DNA from: Talpa occidentalis
Lineage: Eukaryota; Chordata; Mammalia; Eulipotyphla; Talpidae
Assembly: GCF_014898055.3 (NCBI RefSeq)
Contig: NW_023602073.1
Location: forward strand, 84,982,678-85,046,677
Direction: 5' to 3'
Length of the DNA stretch: 64,000 nucleotides
The position numbers and the translations under genes are program-made. The notes under the pieces are model-generated. The model ran no database searches, was not told the DNA's origin, and saw only the letters and a program-made list of their open reading frames with translations. Positions 39,116 to 51,454 of this stretch are shown one piece after another; position 1 is the first letter of the stretch, and the number at the start of each line of letters is the position of its first letter.

Positions 39116-39433
39116 GAAATTTCCTTTATTCACAACCTTCAACAGTCACCCTATGCCTGATTCCAAAACACAAATCTCATGCCAGAATCAATCTCTCATG
39201 AATCAAATTCTCGTTCTTCATTTCCTGCTCACCATTTCTAGATCTGGGTCTTAATGACATTTAAAAAATCTATTTGCATATCCAAACTCTTCATCTTTGC
39301 TCCAAAACTTCTGTCATTATCAAATTTTTATTTGTGGTACAACCATCTTCTCTTGGAAATTCTCAGGTTGTTGTTGATGTAGTCTTCCCCTTCATCCCAG
39401 CCCATTACTAGTTTGTATTTCTACTAAAGTTCT

Positions 39434-40020
39434 TTTTTTTTTTTCATTTTATATATTTTTACATTATTTTTCATTTTTGCACAATGTATGCATTTTCATC
39501 TTGCTTATAGTCCCCATACAATTCCCAGCCCCCTTGTTTTGATCCTACTCCCTCCTCCCCCGCCCCCATAGAGTGTCTCTGGTTTATAGTTGCTTGTTGA
39601 TTTTGATTGTTACTTTATTATAATTAGTCTTTTTCCTGGTCCTTATTTAGGTTTTCTAAATTCCTGCTATGAGTGAGACCATCCGGTATTTTTTCCTTTT
39701 TCTTTCTGGCTTAATTTGCTGAGCATGATCCCTTCCAGCTCCATCAATGTTGCTGCAAATTGCATGAGTTTATCTTTTTTGATTGCTGAGTAATATTCCA
39801 TTGTGTGCGAACTGGTCCAACCACTATGGAAAGCTGTGTGGAGATTCCTCAACCTGCTAAAGATGGAGCTTCCATATGATCCAGCAATTCCTAGGTATTT
39901 ACCCAAAGGACACAGAAACATTAATTCAAAAGGGCACCTGCACCCCTATGTTTATAGCAGCACTATTTAAAATAGCTAAGCTATGGAAACAACCCAAATG
40001 CCCAAAAATAGATGACTGGA
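39434..40020. mobile_element. 5'-inverted (twin-primed) L1 insertion
   Basis: The first part, to about 39803, is antisense L1: poly(T), inverted 3' UTR and the ORF2 end. At about 39804 it switches to sense ORF2 (GAACTGGTCCAACCACTATG onwards, to GATGACTGGA). Flanks TCTACTAAAGTTCT (39420-39433) and TCTACTAAAACTCT (40021-40034) form a 14-bp target duplication with two mismatches. This is the known twin-priming product of L1 retrotransposition. Confidence 0.88.
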
Positions 40021-41017
40021 TCTACTAAAACTCTTAAACACATCTCTTTACTCTCCACTCCCATAAAGTCCCATTCCCACTATTTCAGTTCACTTACCCC
40101 ATCATCCTGCTGGATGATACAGAACCTCATGGGCCCCAGAGAGGAGCAGGGACTGTGTTCTAAAGGGGATACAGACCCCCTGGAACAGCCCGACTGTTGG
40201 CAAGACATGATTTAATTATTGTTTTTCAAAAACATTCCCTGATTTATCTCTAGCATCTCTAGTTAACTTCCATTTCAACTAATTCTCTTTAGATCCACCA
40301 TGTTCCAGGCCAACTGAGCAACTTATACTTTCCAGAACCTACCCAATTATCCCCCTCCCTGGATCACTCTCTTTATCATTTCTCCCTCTCAAAATATCAC
40401 CCCTCCAAAGTCTAATGACAACTCCCCAATGCAAAATAATCCATCTGTTCTTTGAATTCTCACAGCAAATTGTCATCTATCATAATTGCTGTCTTGCCCT
40501 ACTTTGTTGCATTAATGATTTGTGTGCGACATGGCTCCCCTCTCATGCTGTAAATATTGTAGGACAAGAACTATGTACCGCTCTTATTTTTCCACTGCAA
40601 ATCATAACACGTACCTTGTACACACCAGGCCTTCAGGAAATGCCTGCCAAGGTAATAAATGGACAGTCTTCATTAACATAAATTATTGTTTTGTGTACTG
40701 ATTCAGTCCTAAATCCATGTTGCTATCATTTCTGTATCACTGATGGTTATCCACTTTCATAAATACTCTTTCTTTGAATACACTTAGAAAAGATGGAAAA
40801 TTGTGTTATAAGAGAGGAACAAGTATGTAGGTTATTCCCTTCCTTAAACAAAGACAAGTTCTGTTATGCGTCATGGAAAATTAAAGCACAGTAATAAAAT
40901 GCGTCAACAAGACTTGTTGAATAATGATTTAGTGGAAACGTTGCTTGCCTCCTGTTCGTAGGTCCTAACTTTCCTCTCAAGTACTTAAGCTGCATGTTCT
41001 ATTTATTTTGTTTTTAG

Positions 41018-41158
<141 letters not shown>

Positions 41159-42114
41159 TAAATTAGAGCTTAGAGGTTCATTAGTGTGCAGTTTCACAAA
41201 TTGATATGCTTGGGAGCATCTATAACTGTATCATTTACAAATATAATTTTTCTGATAAATTTTCTGATTTTTCTATGTATTATCTCATCAGATAATTTAT
41301 GAAATATGGTATTCCCTTAAGCACACTTAACCTGAGAGTTTTCTACCTGCTAGGTCTTTATGACCAAATTGTCATTCAGATGGTATCACCTCTCAGTAAG
41401 CATGCTACTAATTGACTTAAAATATTTGTAAATATTTAAAGATAATCTTTTTAAACTTTTCCCTCCAACTTAGTTTGTCAAATGTGTCGCTGAAGAGATA
41501 GATGAATACAAGTGGAATATTTACCTCTTCAGATCGATTTGAGTGAGGCACATGTTACCTGAAAGGATTTTAAATGTGTCAGATGATTTATTCTTTGTAT
41601 CATCATCATTGATGTTTCTTAATGAGCAGTTTCTGCATCCTATCAGAATGAAGAGCACATTTATCTTCTCCTAAGCTTTTGATTATTTTCTCCTTAATGG
41701 ATGAGACTTGCCTTCCTAACCATTTATGCTTGTTTCTTTAAAGGCAATCGGTCAAAATACTACATTTGCCTATATCCCCAAACTCTCATTTTTGTTCAGT
41801 TCTCCTCCCCTGGAGCAACGAGAGTTAACAAAAAGGTGTGTTAAAATATGGCAGCAGTTATGCCTAAGGAACAGTAGCCTCAGTCTTGTTCTAGACATAA
41901 TTTGACTCACCTCATAGCCCCTGTCAAGCACAGAGAGAACCCAGAGCATTCAAATTAAGCCCAGGGAGTGGTGATTTTTATCCCCAGTCTGTAGCTCATA
42001 AGACTCCTGCTCTGCCAGGTAATGAGTTCAAATGACCCTCTTGTCCTTCTGTGGCCAGTACTTAGACTGGTTCTGCTCTAAACCACACAAAATCGTAGAG
42101 AAGAGATTGAAAAG

Positions 42115-42720
42115 AACTTGCATTAGTTTGAGCATTAGACCTCAGCTTAAAATTAAAACCAGGTACTATTTGCTTTTGTCACTTGCTACCTGTGTGACTG
42201 TATCGGTTTGCTAGGGCTGCTACAACAAGATTCGACAGACTGGGTGGCCTGAATAACAGAAATTTATTTTCTCACAGTCCTGGTAGCTGGAAGGGGCTAG
42301 CAGGGTTGATTCCTTCTGAGATCCATGAAGAAAGAATCTATTCCAAGTCTCTTTTATTATGGTTCATCTTCTCCCTGTATCTTCACATGGTCTTCCCTCT
42401 GCACATGTGTGAGTGCAGATTTTCTCTTATAAGGACACCAGTTCTTTAGATTAAGCCCATCCTAATAACCTCATTGCAATTAGATTACCTCTATAAAGAC
42501 CTTATCTCCAAATAAGGTCACATTCAGAGATTCTAGGCATTAGGACTCCATCATGTGAATAGGGGAGGAGGAAGCAGGGGCAATTCAGCTCATAACAGAA
42601 AGCTCATGTTTCTCCATCAATGTAATGGAGGAAGAATTAATGCTCTCAGAGAAATTTGGTGAAAACCAATGTGATAAGTAAGTCAAGTGCTTGTCATGAA
42701 GAAAACTTCCATGAAATGTT
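42115..42720 (+). repeat. MIR SINE split by an MLT1-type LTR
   Basis: TTTGCTTTTGTCACTTGCTACCTGTGTGAC before the LTR, and TTTCTCCATCAATGTAATGG with AATGTGATAAGTAAG after it, are adjacent parts of a sense MIR. Confidence 0.65.
42199..42597 (+). mobile_element. MLT1-like MaLR LTR
   Basis: Begins TGTATCGGTTTGCTAGGGCT, contains GACTGGGTGGCCTGAATAAC, AGAAATTTATTTTCTCACAG, TCTTATAAGGACACCAGTTC and AATAAGGTCACATTCAGAG, and ends CAGCTCATAACA. The order and about 400-bp length fit a MaLR LTR. No internal retroviral sequence. Confidence 0.72.
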
Positions 42721-43108
42721 ACTTCCTTTCCCAGTATTAATCTACATATATGTGCTTCCTGTTATGAAATGACTAAATCAAAGAGAGTCAAAAAGCACCT
42801 TGTCAACTTCTCTGGCAACCTCAACAATCTAGATTAGAGCACAGAGTCAATCAGTAATTAAATTCCCTGTAGGAAAATACTTTTAGAAACCATAAAATGC
42901 AACCTTGGACTTTCTTTTCCCCAAAAACTAAGGAAAAAATATCTGCCTTTTTTTGTGTATATACTTTTTATTCCTCACATATAACAGTCTCTATGATCCA
43001 GCAAAAACCATGAACTGGAAGTAAGCAACTTCAGGACTATTAAACAGACGACAATGAAAGCGCTGTCCTCAGAGGAGAACTTGAAGCCTAGGTTATAAAC
43101 TTTTTTTA

Positions 43109-43375
43109 TTTTTTTAAAAGATTTATTTATTTTTATACAAGAACCGGGGTACAGGCCAGATGTGCGGGAGGGTGAGAGAATTCACCGGAGACAGAGCAGG
43201 GAGCAGAACAGGCAGACAACTGAAATACACTGTTGAGGGGAGCAGTGGGCAAGACAGGAGAGGTCTGCTGCGCCAGGTGGGATTCTCCCCAGCCGGCCAG
43301 GATTGAACCCGCACTGCAGAGAATGCAGACAGCTTCACAGTGTGGCGCTCAACCGCCTGCCCACTAGGGAGGCCC
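43109..43375 (-). mobile_element. Diverged tRNA-derived SINE, full length
   Basis: Same layout as the young SINE but with many differences, e.g. AGAACCGGGGTACAGGCCAG in place of the CACTGGGTGCAGTCAG type near the 3' end. Target duplication TAAACTTTTTTTA at 43096-43108 and 43376-43388. Confidence 0.88.
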
Positions 43376-44529
43376 TAAACTTTTTTTAATTTAGATAAAA
43401 TTCTGATAAGCTGAATTGTATATTTTAACAGTTCTTTGAAGATTATGAACAGAAAATGTGGAGATAGGTTGATAGAACAAATACTACAGCAGAAAGAGGT
43501 GGTAAATGAATAGCAACATGGGAGCAAAAGAAAATCTGTAGACATAAGTGTTCAAAATGTGTTAGGACCTGGGAATAGTGTTACGGTCAACCGACCTCTG
43601 GTAACTGCTGCATCTAGCACGTGAAATACCCCATGCCCATAATGAAACTCTGGATCAGTGTGTGGAGTTTCTACTGTGTTTCCTGTTAGGTTAAAGGTTA
43701 GAGCTAACTTGCCAGTCTTGGAATATTTCCCAATGAGATAACGATAATTTTTATATGCAAATATAAATTAAAATATGTTGGAAATCTGAAAAATTTGCTC
43801 ACAGAGAATATTTTCTAACAATGCCAAGAAAAATAGACTTTACTGTCTATGAAGTCTCACAAAAAATGCCGAATTCCTCTTTATTGAATAACTAATAGTC
43901 CAAACACACCTTTTTTAAAAAGCAAGATGGCTGGAAATGCCAGTGTGTCTGTGCACTGACCTGCCTGCAGTGTTGTCTGAGATTTAGGAGAGAGCATGGG
44001 CACTTTGCTAAGAAAGATAGAGGTGGATTGTGGGCCATCCTAGTTTGGGGTTCCTCCCACCCAGGAAATCCAAGGACCAAGAAAGAGAATAGACTTTCAC
44101 CAAAGCAGAACTCTCTGCACCAGACAGGGTCCTATGGGGCTACTGGTTCCTAAGCACCACGGAGTGGGAATGGGGGTGTTGCTTTCCCTGAAGCCCTTTC
44201 TACCATTAGACTGATGGGCTGGCAAAGACAACCCCAGCTCCTCCCCAGTGCCCTGAGAACCAAGCTGGTCCCTCATAGGACAATCCTTTCCATCCTGCTA
44301 GATTCTCCTGCTAAAAGTATTTTTCAGTCTAGCCTGTTTGTCATGTGTGGGTAAAGATGTAAAATGTTTATGAAAACATGTTTCCTTTCAACTTGATGTT
44401 TGTTCTTAGCATAGAACTAAAACTAAAAACCCAAAAATTTAAGTCATGTGACCTTAGAAAATGAATTTTAAAAACTCAGTTTCTAAGTTTTCACCTCCTG
44501 GTGTGCCATATGAAGGGCTGGAATGTAAA

Positions 44530-44660
44530 TTTTATATGTGTGTATGTGTGTATGTATTACCTATATAAAATATAGCATATATAATAATAGCAGTTATATA
44601 TGTATATGTACATACATGAATATAATACATGTATATATTAACTCCCATGATTATATATAA
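44530..44660. repeat. AT-rich simple repeat
   Basis: Mixed TATG, TATA and ATACATG units without a fixed period. Confidence 0.8.
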
Positions 44661-45305
44661 ATAACATACTAGACTTTATTTTAATGGATGTCTGTTTAGG
44701 TTCATTGCACTATGTACTGAGAGGTGGAAGAAAATTGGAATGGATCCATAATCAGATGATGAGCAGACCTGGTTTAATAGCTGTTATATAGTCTGACACA
44801 AAAATATATAGGAAACATTTACAAACTACTAGTACATGTTTCTAAGTGATGCCAATGTGATTTTCAATACATGTTAGTTTGTTTGGCAGATGCTAAGTTT
44901 GTGCTATGTAGAGCCTGTCATTTTCCAAAAGGACCCTTGACCTCATATCCACATAAGAAGTGCTCAAAAATGGCAGCTTTGCTGTTAATTCAATGTAGAC
45001 AATCTGAGGTAGGCTTCAAATGAATGAAGTATACACAATATATAATAATGTATATACACATAATACACATACTAAATATATTCTCTAAATTCTGATTTTT
45101 CTGTTCTTTTGTCTCTTTATGCTTCATGTAAAATGATTTAAAAAAAGAAAAGAAAAAAATCTTTCCTAAATGATATTAAATAGCAGGGAAAAAATTTAGG
45201 AATTATAAATGACTAAAGTTGATCTGAATTTGGAAATGAAGGGTGGTTTTTACAAGTCCTAAATAGAAGGAAATGTTGTTTAAATCTAGAAAGAAGGTCA
45301 TATAG

Positions 45306-45596
45306 GGGCCTCCCTAGTGGCACAAGGGGTTAAGATACAGCATAATGAAGCAATCTGCAGCCACTGCAGCATGAGTTTGAAGCCCAGCCAGGGAGGTGAC
45401 CCACATGGCACAGCAGACCTCTTCTTTCTCACCCACTGCTCCCCTCAGCAGTGCATTTCAGTCAATCCACCTGTTCTGCTCCCACTCTGTCTCTGGTGAA
45501 TCCTCTCACCGCCCCCACGCCCGCTCCCCCCACACCTCTGGCCTGCATCCCAGCTTTTGTTTGCATAAATAAATAAATAAATTCTTTTTTCAAAAA
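45306..45596 (+). mobile_element. Older-subfamily tRNA-derived SINE, full length
   Basis: Starts GGCCTCCCTAGTGGCACAAG and has a different tRNA-like middle (GGTTAAGATACAGCATAATG) and a CACGCCCGCTCC / TCTGGCCTGCATCCCAGC 3' body. B-box region GAGTTTGAAGCCC is damaged. Target duplication AAGGTCATATAG / AAGGTCATACAG at 45294-45305 and 45597-45608. Confidence 0.9.
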
Positions 45597-46949
45597 AAGG
45601 TCATACAGACCAGGTTTTTGTGAAGTTTAATTTGTACAGCCATAACCTGTGTGAGATGAGATCTTAGACAGTCAATGAAAAAGCAGACCTATGATGTAAC
45701 ATCTAATCTCATAGTAGCCTTCTAATTAATAATGGAGTAGCTCATTGCTCACTAATAGCAAACAGTATTATCATGTAATTGTGTTTTCAGCATAATTGCA
45801 TTGCTGGCTGTCTGGTTATTTTCACAGATGTATTCAAAGTTGTGGAACCTCAAGATAAGAAGGAAGGTGAAAGGTTATCTAGAGCCTAAAAATACCCTGA
45901 CCAAGTTGTCACCCAGCTGAGACTTAACACCTCTTAAAGCTAACAAGCCCACCTCCTCCCAGAACTCCTATACTGTCTTTGAGCTACATTGAAAGTAAAA
46001 AGAAAAGAAAAACCATTCCTACTTCTAGTAAATATTCTCAGTGCTTATAAGAGGCCTACTCTAGCCTAAGGGTTAGACTTCTTCAAGTTTAATAAAGAGC
46101 TAATAATTTGTAGCTACCAAGTTAAGTCCACAGATTTGAAAGCAGTAGAGCTCCACATTCCATGCCACTAAAATGGACACTTATAGACAAAGCCCAGAGG
46201 TTGCATTAGCAACTCCAAAAGTCAACTGAAGGCTGAGACAAAGCATCTTAATTCCACACAAATGTTAGACTAAAGCAAAGAGAAAAGAGACGGGCATATC
46301 AAAGAGGCAGAGTTTTGGCAGATCAAGATGATAAGCAGAAGAAAGCAGATCAGCCGAAGAACTAATATAAACTCTGAAGGGACATACTAATCTAACTAAC
46401 CCCAAAATATGAATAGGTGAGCCAAAAACAAAAGATAAGGAATGCTGAAAGCATGAAATTGAAAGTCTGGGAAAATAGGAACGTGCTCTGTAATGACCCA
46501 TGCTCTTGTCTTGACTATAACAAACAAAAAGAATGGAAAACATTCTGTCTTCAAACCTGAGTGTTGTTTGTCTCATCTAGATAATTGTCCTCCCATTTTG
46601 TCCTTTTTTGGAAGGTGTAGAATTATAGGATCAAGGAGGATTATGCTAGAACTGATTTTAAACATTTCTCTTCCACTACTTCAGAACAGAAAATATAAAA
46701 TTCAGTAGTTTTATCAAAGTTCTAGAAAAACTCCTATGCCCACAGCAGCAAGCCCTTCAGCTGTCTTAAATTTAAAATCCACCTCTGTCCCAAACCAGAA
46801 ATGATGTCCTCCAAATTCTATCACTGGATAAGATCATTTTGTGTAACATAGGTATAAAGAAATGTGACAAAGAAATCCACACGAAAGAAATCTTAAAGTT
46901 TATGGTTTTTGAAATAGTGATCTAAATAACCTGTGAATATCTCATAAAG

Positions 46950-47450
46950 GATCACTGAAAAATATGAGAAAGAGTAGCTTGGAATGGTGCTGATGCCTTA
47001 ATTGTTGATCAGCTCTGTCAGACTGAGTCTGATCAAAAAAAGGGAAATAGTTAAAATCAAATACATAAATAAACAGACCCAAAATGGAGTGTTCATGACA
47101 ACCCCACCCAGATTTAATCCCTAACCTGAGTGCAGTTTCAACCTCTCCCAAAAATGTAACTTTAAACAAATCAAACTGGAGTTTCCTGATTAGCACCACT
47201 GAGGTAATCTGCATAAAATACCTCACTCTGCCTTTCCCTGAAAAAAGGTAGCTTTGCCTAAAATAATTTTTCTTTTCTTTTGCCAATAATCCTGTCCCAT
47301 CTACTTTCTGACTATAAAAACCTTCATTTTGTGCAAATCCTTGCAGTGCTTTTCTGCTTGCTAGATGGGTTGTCACCCAAATCATGTACCCTTCAATAAG
47401 ACCAGTTAAATCTCTGAAAATCATCTTTATTTGTAATTACGATACCACTA
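46950..47450 (+). mobile_element. LTR-like block of an old endogenous retrovirus
   Basis: A TATA-like ACTATAAAAACC near 47313-47324 is followed by a pyrimidine-rich stretch and a degenerate poly(A) signal, TTCAATAAGACCAG, near 47392-47405. These spacings look like U3-R-U5. The ends and a target duplication are not clear, so class and limits are guesses. Confidence 0.45.
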
Positions 47451-47679
47451 GCTGTACCAAAAAGAATAAATAACAATGTCTGATTTATGAAAGAACAGAA
47501 GTTGTTATATTCCTTGTCTGTCTGGCCAAACAACTTGCCAATATCCCATGGTATTATAATAGAGGTAAATAATCTTTGCTTTAGTAAGTAATGTGTTTAT
47601 AGACAAGTTACATATGGTTTGCCTTTTCTCAGACTCATTTTAGAGGGATTTTTTAATATGTGTACAGTGCTTTTGAAAA

Positions 47680-47815
47680 AAAATTTTATTGAATCATAAT
47701 TGACATATAACATTGTTAGTTTTAGATGTACAATATAATGAGTCAGTATTTGTATATATTGCAAAATGATTGCCACAACAAGACTAGTTAACATCTGTCC
47801 CCAAGCATACTTACC
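47680..47815 (-). mobile_element. Old L1 3' end fragment near the exon 7 acceptor
   Basis: AAAATTTTATTGAATCATAATTG, AGATGTACAATATAATGAGTC, GCAAAATGATTGCCACAAC follow an inverted L1 3' UTR. Confidence 0.7.
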
Positions 47816-47846
47816 AAAAAAATCGTTTTTCTTGTCATGAGGATAA

Positions 47847-47996
<150 letters not shown>

Positions 47997-48074
47997 TAGA
48001 TGGCAACACCTGTCTCTGTAAATGATTGCTGGGTCATTTTCCAATCTGTGTGCTTTGTTGCTTAGTAGAGCTAC

Positions 48075-48121
48075 TGTTTTGTTCTGTTTTGTTCTGTTTT
48101 GTTTTGTTTTGTTTTGTTTTT
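48075..48121 (+). repeat. (TTTTG)n-type simple repeat
   Basis: Nine or so TTTTG/TTCTG units beginning about 90 bp after exon 7. Confidence 0.95.
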
Positions 48122-49094
48122 GAAAATGGAGCTGGATCTTAATGTACAGTCTTGGATTTGAACAAGTGTTCATTCCTTCGATACAGAAAAATAGCATATA
48201 TTTTCACCAAATGGTCCATGCATTGTTTAGATTAATTAATTTTTCCAGGAAGGCCATACAAAGGTTAGTGGTTGTATTGCTCCTGAAATGACCTAATATG
48301 TCTTATGAATTACTTGGTGAAACGTAATTGATCATTAAGTGATGGAGCAGAACACAGCACTGTTCCCTGCATTACAATCACTTTCTCCAGCCAGCTGTAT
48401 GCCACTGCTCTGAATAACAACATATTTGTTCAGAATGCTAAGTTTTAGTACCTGTAGAATAGTTTTTAATGACATCTGAAGCAGTGACTTGACTTGGTTA
48501 TCCTATCTTAAAAACTGGTGGGGTTATGGAATACATCGGTGTTTAAGAATATGAAATAATAAGCTTATTATTTAAAGCTAGCTCATAATATATAGATCAT
48601 TTGGCCTTTTATTTTATCTTCAATAATTCAGGATTTGCTTTAGCACTAAAAGGAATGTTTCTCTTGTCATCTATATCTTTTGGCAGTACAACCTTCTTAG
48701 AATCACGAATATGTTTTTCTCCAGATCCATACTGTAGAGTTCATATTTAAGTACAGACAAGATGATTATACAATCTAAAGCTTCTTCCCATCCTTTCAGG
48801 AAGTAGAAGATCCTGTCCTTCTAAACCTTAGTGGTTTGGGGTGGCAATCTCAAGTACTAGGATGTTTCTCTTCATGCTGTAGTAAGAAGCACATTGCTTT
48901 AATTTCAAATGAAGGTTTGAGTAGGGGATTGGGTAAGGAAGATGATTGATGATCACCGATGGCTGTGATATGCATAGAATCAGAACAAGCAAAAGAAGTA
49001 GATGAGGGCAGTTCAGTTATATCATGAAGGAGTTTGTTTTTATTTGAAGATTAAAAGAAGATAGTGAATTTCTAATAAATTTCAATTGAAGTCA

Positions 49095-49960
49095 CATTAT
49101 AACATTATGTAAATGTCAGGTGCAATATATTATAATTTGACATCTGGACTACATCAAGCTCACTCCCAGAAAACCCCATTTCCATCCAGCACCCTATAAA
49201 TAACTCCCTCTGCACATTTCATCCACCCCTTTCAACTTACTTCCTCTCTAGTAATCACTAATGCCTTCACTGCATTTAGAGTTTCTTCTTGTTTTCTTGC
49301 TTTATTTTCAATTTCTCACTTTATATTTAGATTTATATTTATAATTGCTTCTTGATATTCTACTCACAAATACATACACTGTCTTTTTCCATCTTATTTC
49401 ACTTAGCATAATACACTCAAGATTCATCCATTGCCACAAATAACAAGATTCATCTGTTTTATAACTGAGTAATATTCCTGTGTGTGTGTGTGTCTGTGTG
49501 TGTGTCTGTGTGTGTGTATATCCTGTCTTCTTTATTCACTCAGCTATCACTGAGCACTTAATTTCCATACATTGGTTATTCTATTGTAAATAGCACCGAA
49601 TGAATGTGGGATGCAGATATCTCTTGGATATGGTGTTTTCATTTCTTTCAAATGTATACCCAGGAGTGGGATTGCTTAATCATACAGTACAATAGTTCTA
49701 TTTTTTTTTTTTATTTTTTGGTGAATCTCCATACTATTTGTATAGTTATTGCACCAGTTTATATTCTCACCAGTTTATATTACACCAGTTTATATCCTCA
49801 CCAATATACAAGGATTCCCTTTCCATATCCATGCCAACACTTGTATTTTGGATAATAAGTATTTTCACAAGTATAAGGTGATAGCTCATTATGGCTTTTA
49901 TTTGCATTTCCCTGATAATAAGTGATGATGAACATCTATTTGTGTGCTTGCTTAAGATAT
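49095..49960 (-). mobile_element. Old L1 3' region, antisense
   Basis: Inverted L1: TTCACTTAGCATAATACACTC, TAACTGAGTAATATTCCTG, ACCCAGGAGTGGGATTGC, TTGCATTTCCCTGATAATA. It holds a TG microsatellite (49479-49519) and a threefold CACCAGTTTATAT repeat at about 49752-49795. Confidence 0.8.
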
Positions 49961-50921
49961 TAATGAAGTAACGGTCACTTTCAATGTCACGGCTAAAGTC
50001 AGTATTTAAAGACCACAGCATGGCTTGGTAGATGCAGACATGCAAAGCCAATGCTTTCTCAAATTTAAATACCTAAGGGCTTCTGCAGCGCTCCTTTTAT
50101 CTTTTATGACTGTGCTTTCGCCACATCAAGGTTGAAGCTATGAAATATTTCTTGAGCTTCTTGGCTAATGTGAGGTATTAAGTACAGTAAATTATTCTTA
50201 CTGTCACACAAGTGGAGGTGTGAAGGATTGAAAAACACAGTGTCCCTTAAAGGTTCCCAAACCTAGCTCTAGAAAAGGAATTTGAAAGCAGGCATGAAAA
50301 CATTTTGTTCAGCCATTTTTTAATTTTAGAAGAAATTTCTAAGTAAAGAAAATAATAAAGAGGGTAAAAGTCCATTCTTTTAATCACCAGTGGGGAAAAT
50401 TATGACACTTTGAGTCCAATGTTACCTGATCATCCATAACTGAGATTGCACTGTTTTGAATTATTTGCTGCACTTGAATATTTTATGACTGTATGTTAAA
50501 ATTTCCTTCCTCTTTCTCAACAATCTTGGCTAGTGCTTAGATGATCTTGTTTAACACAATGATGTCGTATATTACATGGTTTTCCTTCCTGAAAAAAAAA
50601 TAATAAAATAGTTACACAGTAAAAAAAAAAGATATTAATGAAGATACTAATTTTTTTAAATCAAACTAGTCTGTAGTATTGACAAAGAAATCAACCACTG
50701 GGCATGACTTTTTATATAAACCACTTAGAGTCTCTATTTCTTAAATTTCTAGGTTTTAAAAGAGCACCAAAGATAAAGCTCTTTTTTCTTGAAGGAAAAT
50801 CTCCCTGAAGTTTAAAATTTGTAGCCAAATAATGATCACCATAATGAAAAAAAGTGTCACACTCTTTATTGTACACACAAAATACCCAGAGGCCCAGAAA
50901 TGATAGTCCTCTGTCCTTAAC

Positions 50922-50955
50922 CAATTATAAGATGTTTCCAACTATAAGATGTTTC
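50922..50955 (+). repeat. 17-bp tandem duplication
   Basis: CAATTATAAGATGTTTC followed by CAACTATAAGATGTTTC. Confidence 0.9.
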
Positions 50956-51113
50956 CTTACTATTTCTATCTTTTAATTATTCTTAACTTATTTATTATCT
51001 TTTAATTTTAAAATAATGTTTTCCAACCTGTGAATACAGGACTTACTCCATGGTTTTCTTGCATCTGCCCAGGCACCAAGTCCTGTCTACATATGGAACT
51101 AGTAACACATCTT

Positions 51114-51229
51114 TTTTTTTTAAATGTTTTATTTTCCTATATCTTTGTTAATTTTTGGATAGCTTTTGACTTCTCCCCTCTGGTGTAGTCCCTGTTGTTG
51201 TCCTACCACCGTAGCATCTGTGTGCCATC
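51114..51229 (-). mobile_element. Short retroposed fragment of unknown source
   Basis: Starts with a T run and is flanked by AACACATCTT at 51104-51113 and 51230-51239. On the minus strand the 116 bp end with an AATAAAA signal before the A tail, the form of a short processed transcript or L1 3' end. The source is not recognised. Confidence 0.55.
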
Positions 51230-51454
51230 AACACATCTTAAATATATCTAGAATAGTTGACCTCAGGAGAATGGAGATACTGTTGTCATGAATATATTTT
51301 ATTTGAAATCTTTATTAAATTATTTATTATCTTTTGAATGTATACTTCCTTAATCAACATGTACTCAAAACACAACCACTTTGGTGTACAGACTCTTGAT
51401 ACTTCTGGATATTGAAAGGGGACTGTTGGGAAAATTTTAGATCGGTTTTTCTGT

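Larger units (their letters stand above)
38660..40680 (+). mobile_element. L2 LINE, sense, interrupted by a SINE and an L1
   Basis: L2 wording on both sides of the insertions: AACCTTCAACAGTCACCCTATG, then GTAGTCTTCCCCTTCATCCC, then CTCCACTCCCATAAAGTCCC and the 3' end GTAGGACAAGAACTATGTACC. The order matches L2. The young SINE (38837-39115) and the inverted L1 (39434-40020) sit inside it. Confidence 0.65.
28742..41017 (+). other. KCNQ5: KCNQ5 intron between S5 and filter exons
   Basis: Intron of 12,276 bp. The first 5.5 kb (28742-34300) is poor in recognisable repeats: one MIR near 33 kb and an internal low-identity duplication (28812-28990 against 29776-29990). The second half has a SINE at 34320-34577, antisense L2 at 36600-37560, a Tigger-like element at 37997-38393 and sense L2 at 38660-40680 interrupted by a SINE and an inverted L1. 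At 34640-36590 there is pyrimidine-rich sequence with small ORFs that I cannot assign. Confidence 0.9.

Noticed and set aside
46942..47424. A minus-strand frame of 160 codons
   Set aside because: Antisense to the LTR-like block; no similarity to retroviral or host proteins recognised.
49479..49519. Regular repeats that might suggest a repeat array
   Set aside because: Simple TG/TCTG microsatellite; no spacer-repeat structure of a CRISPR array anywhere in the window.
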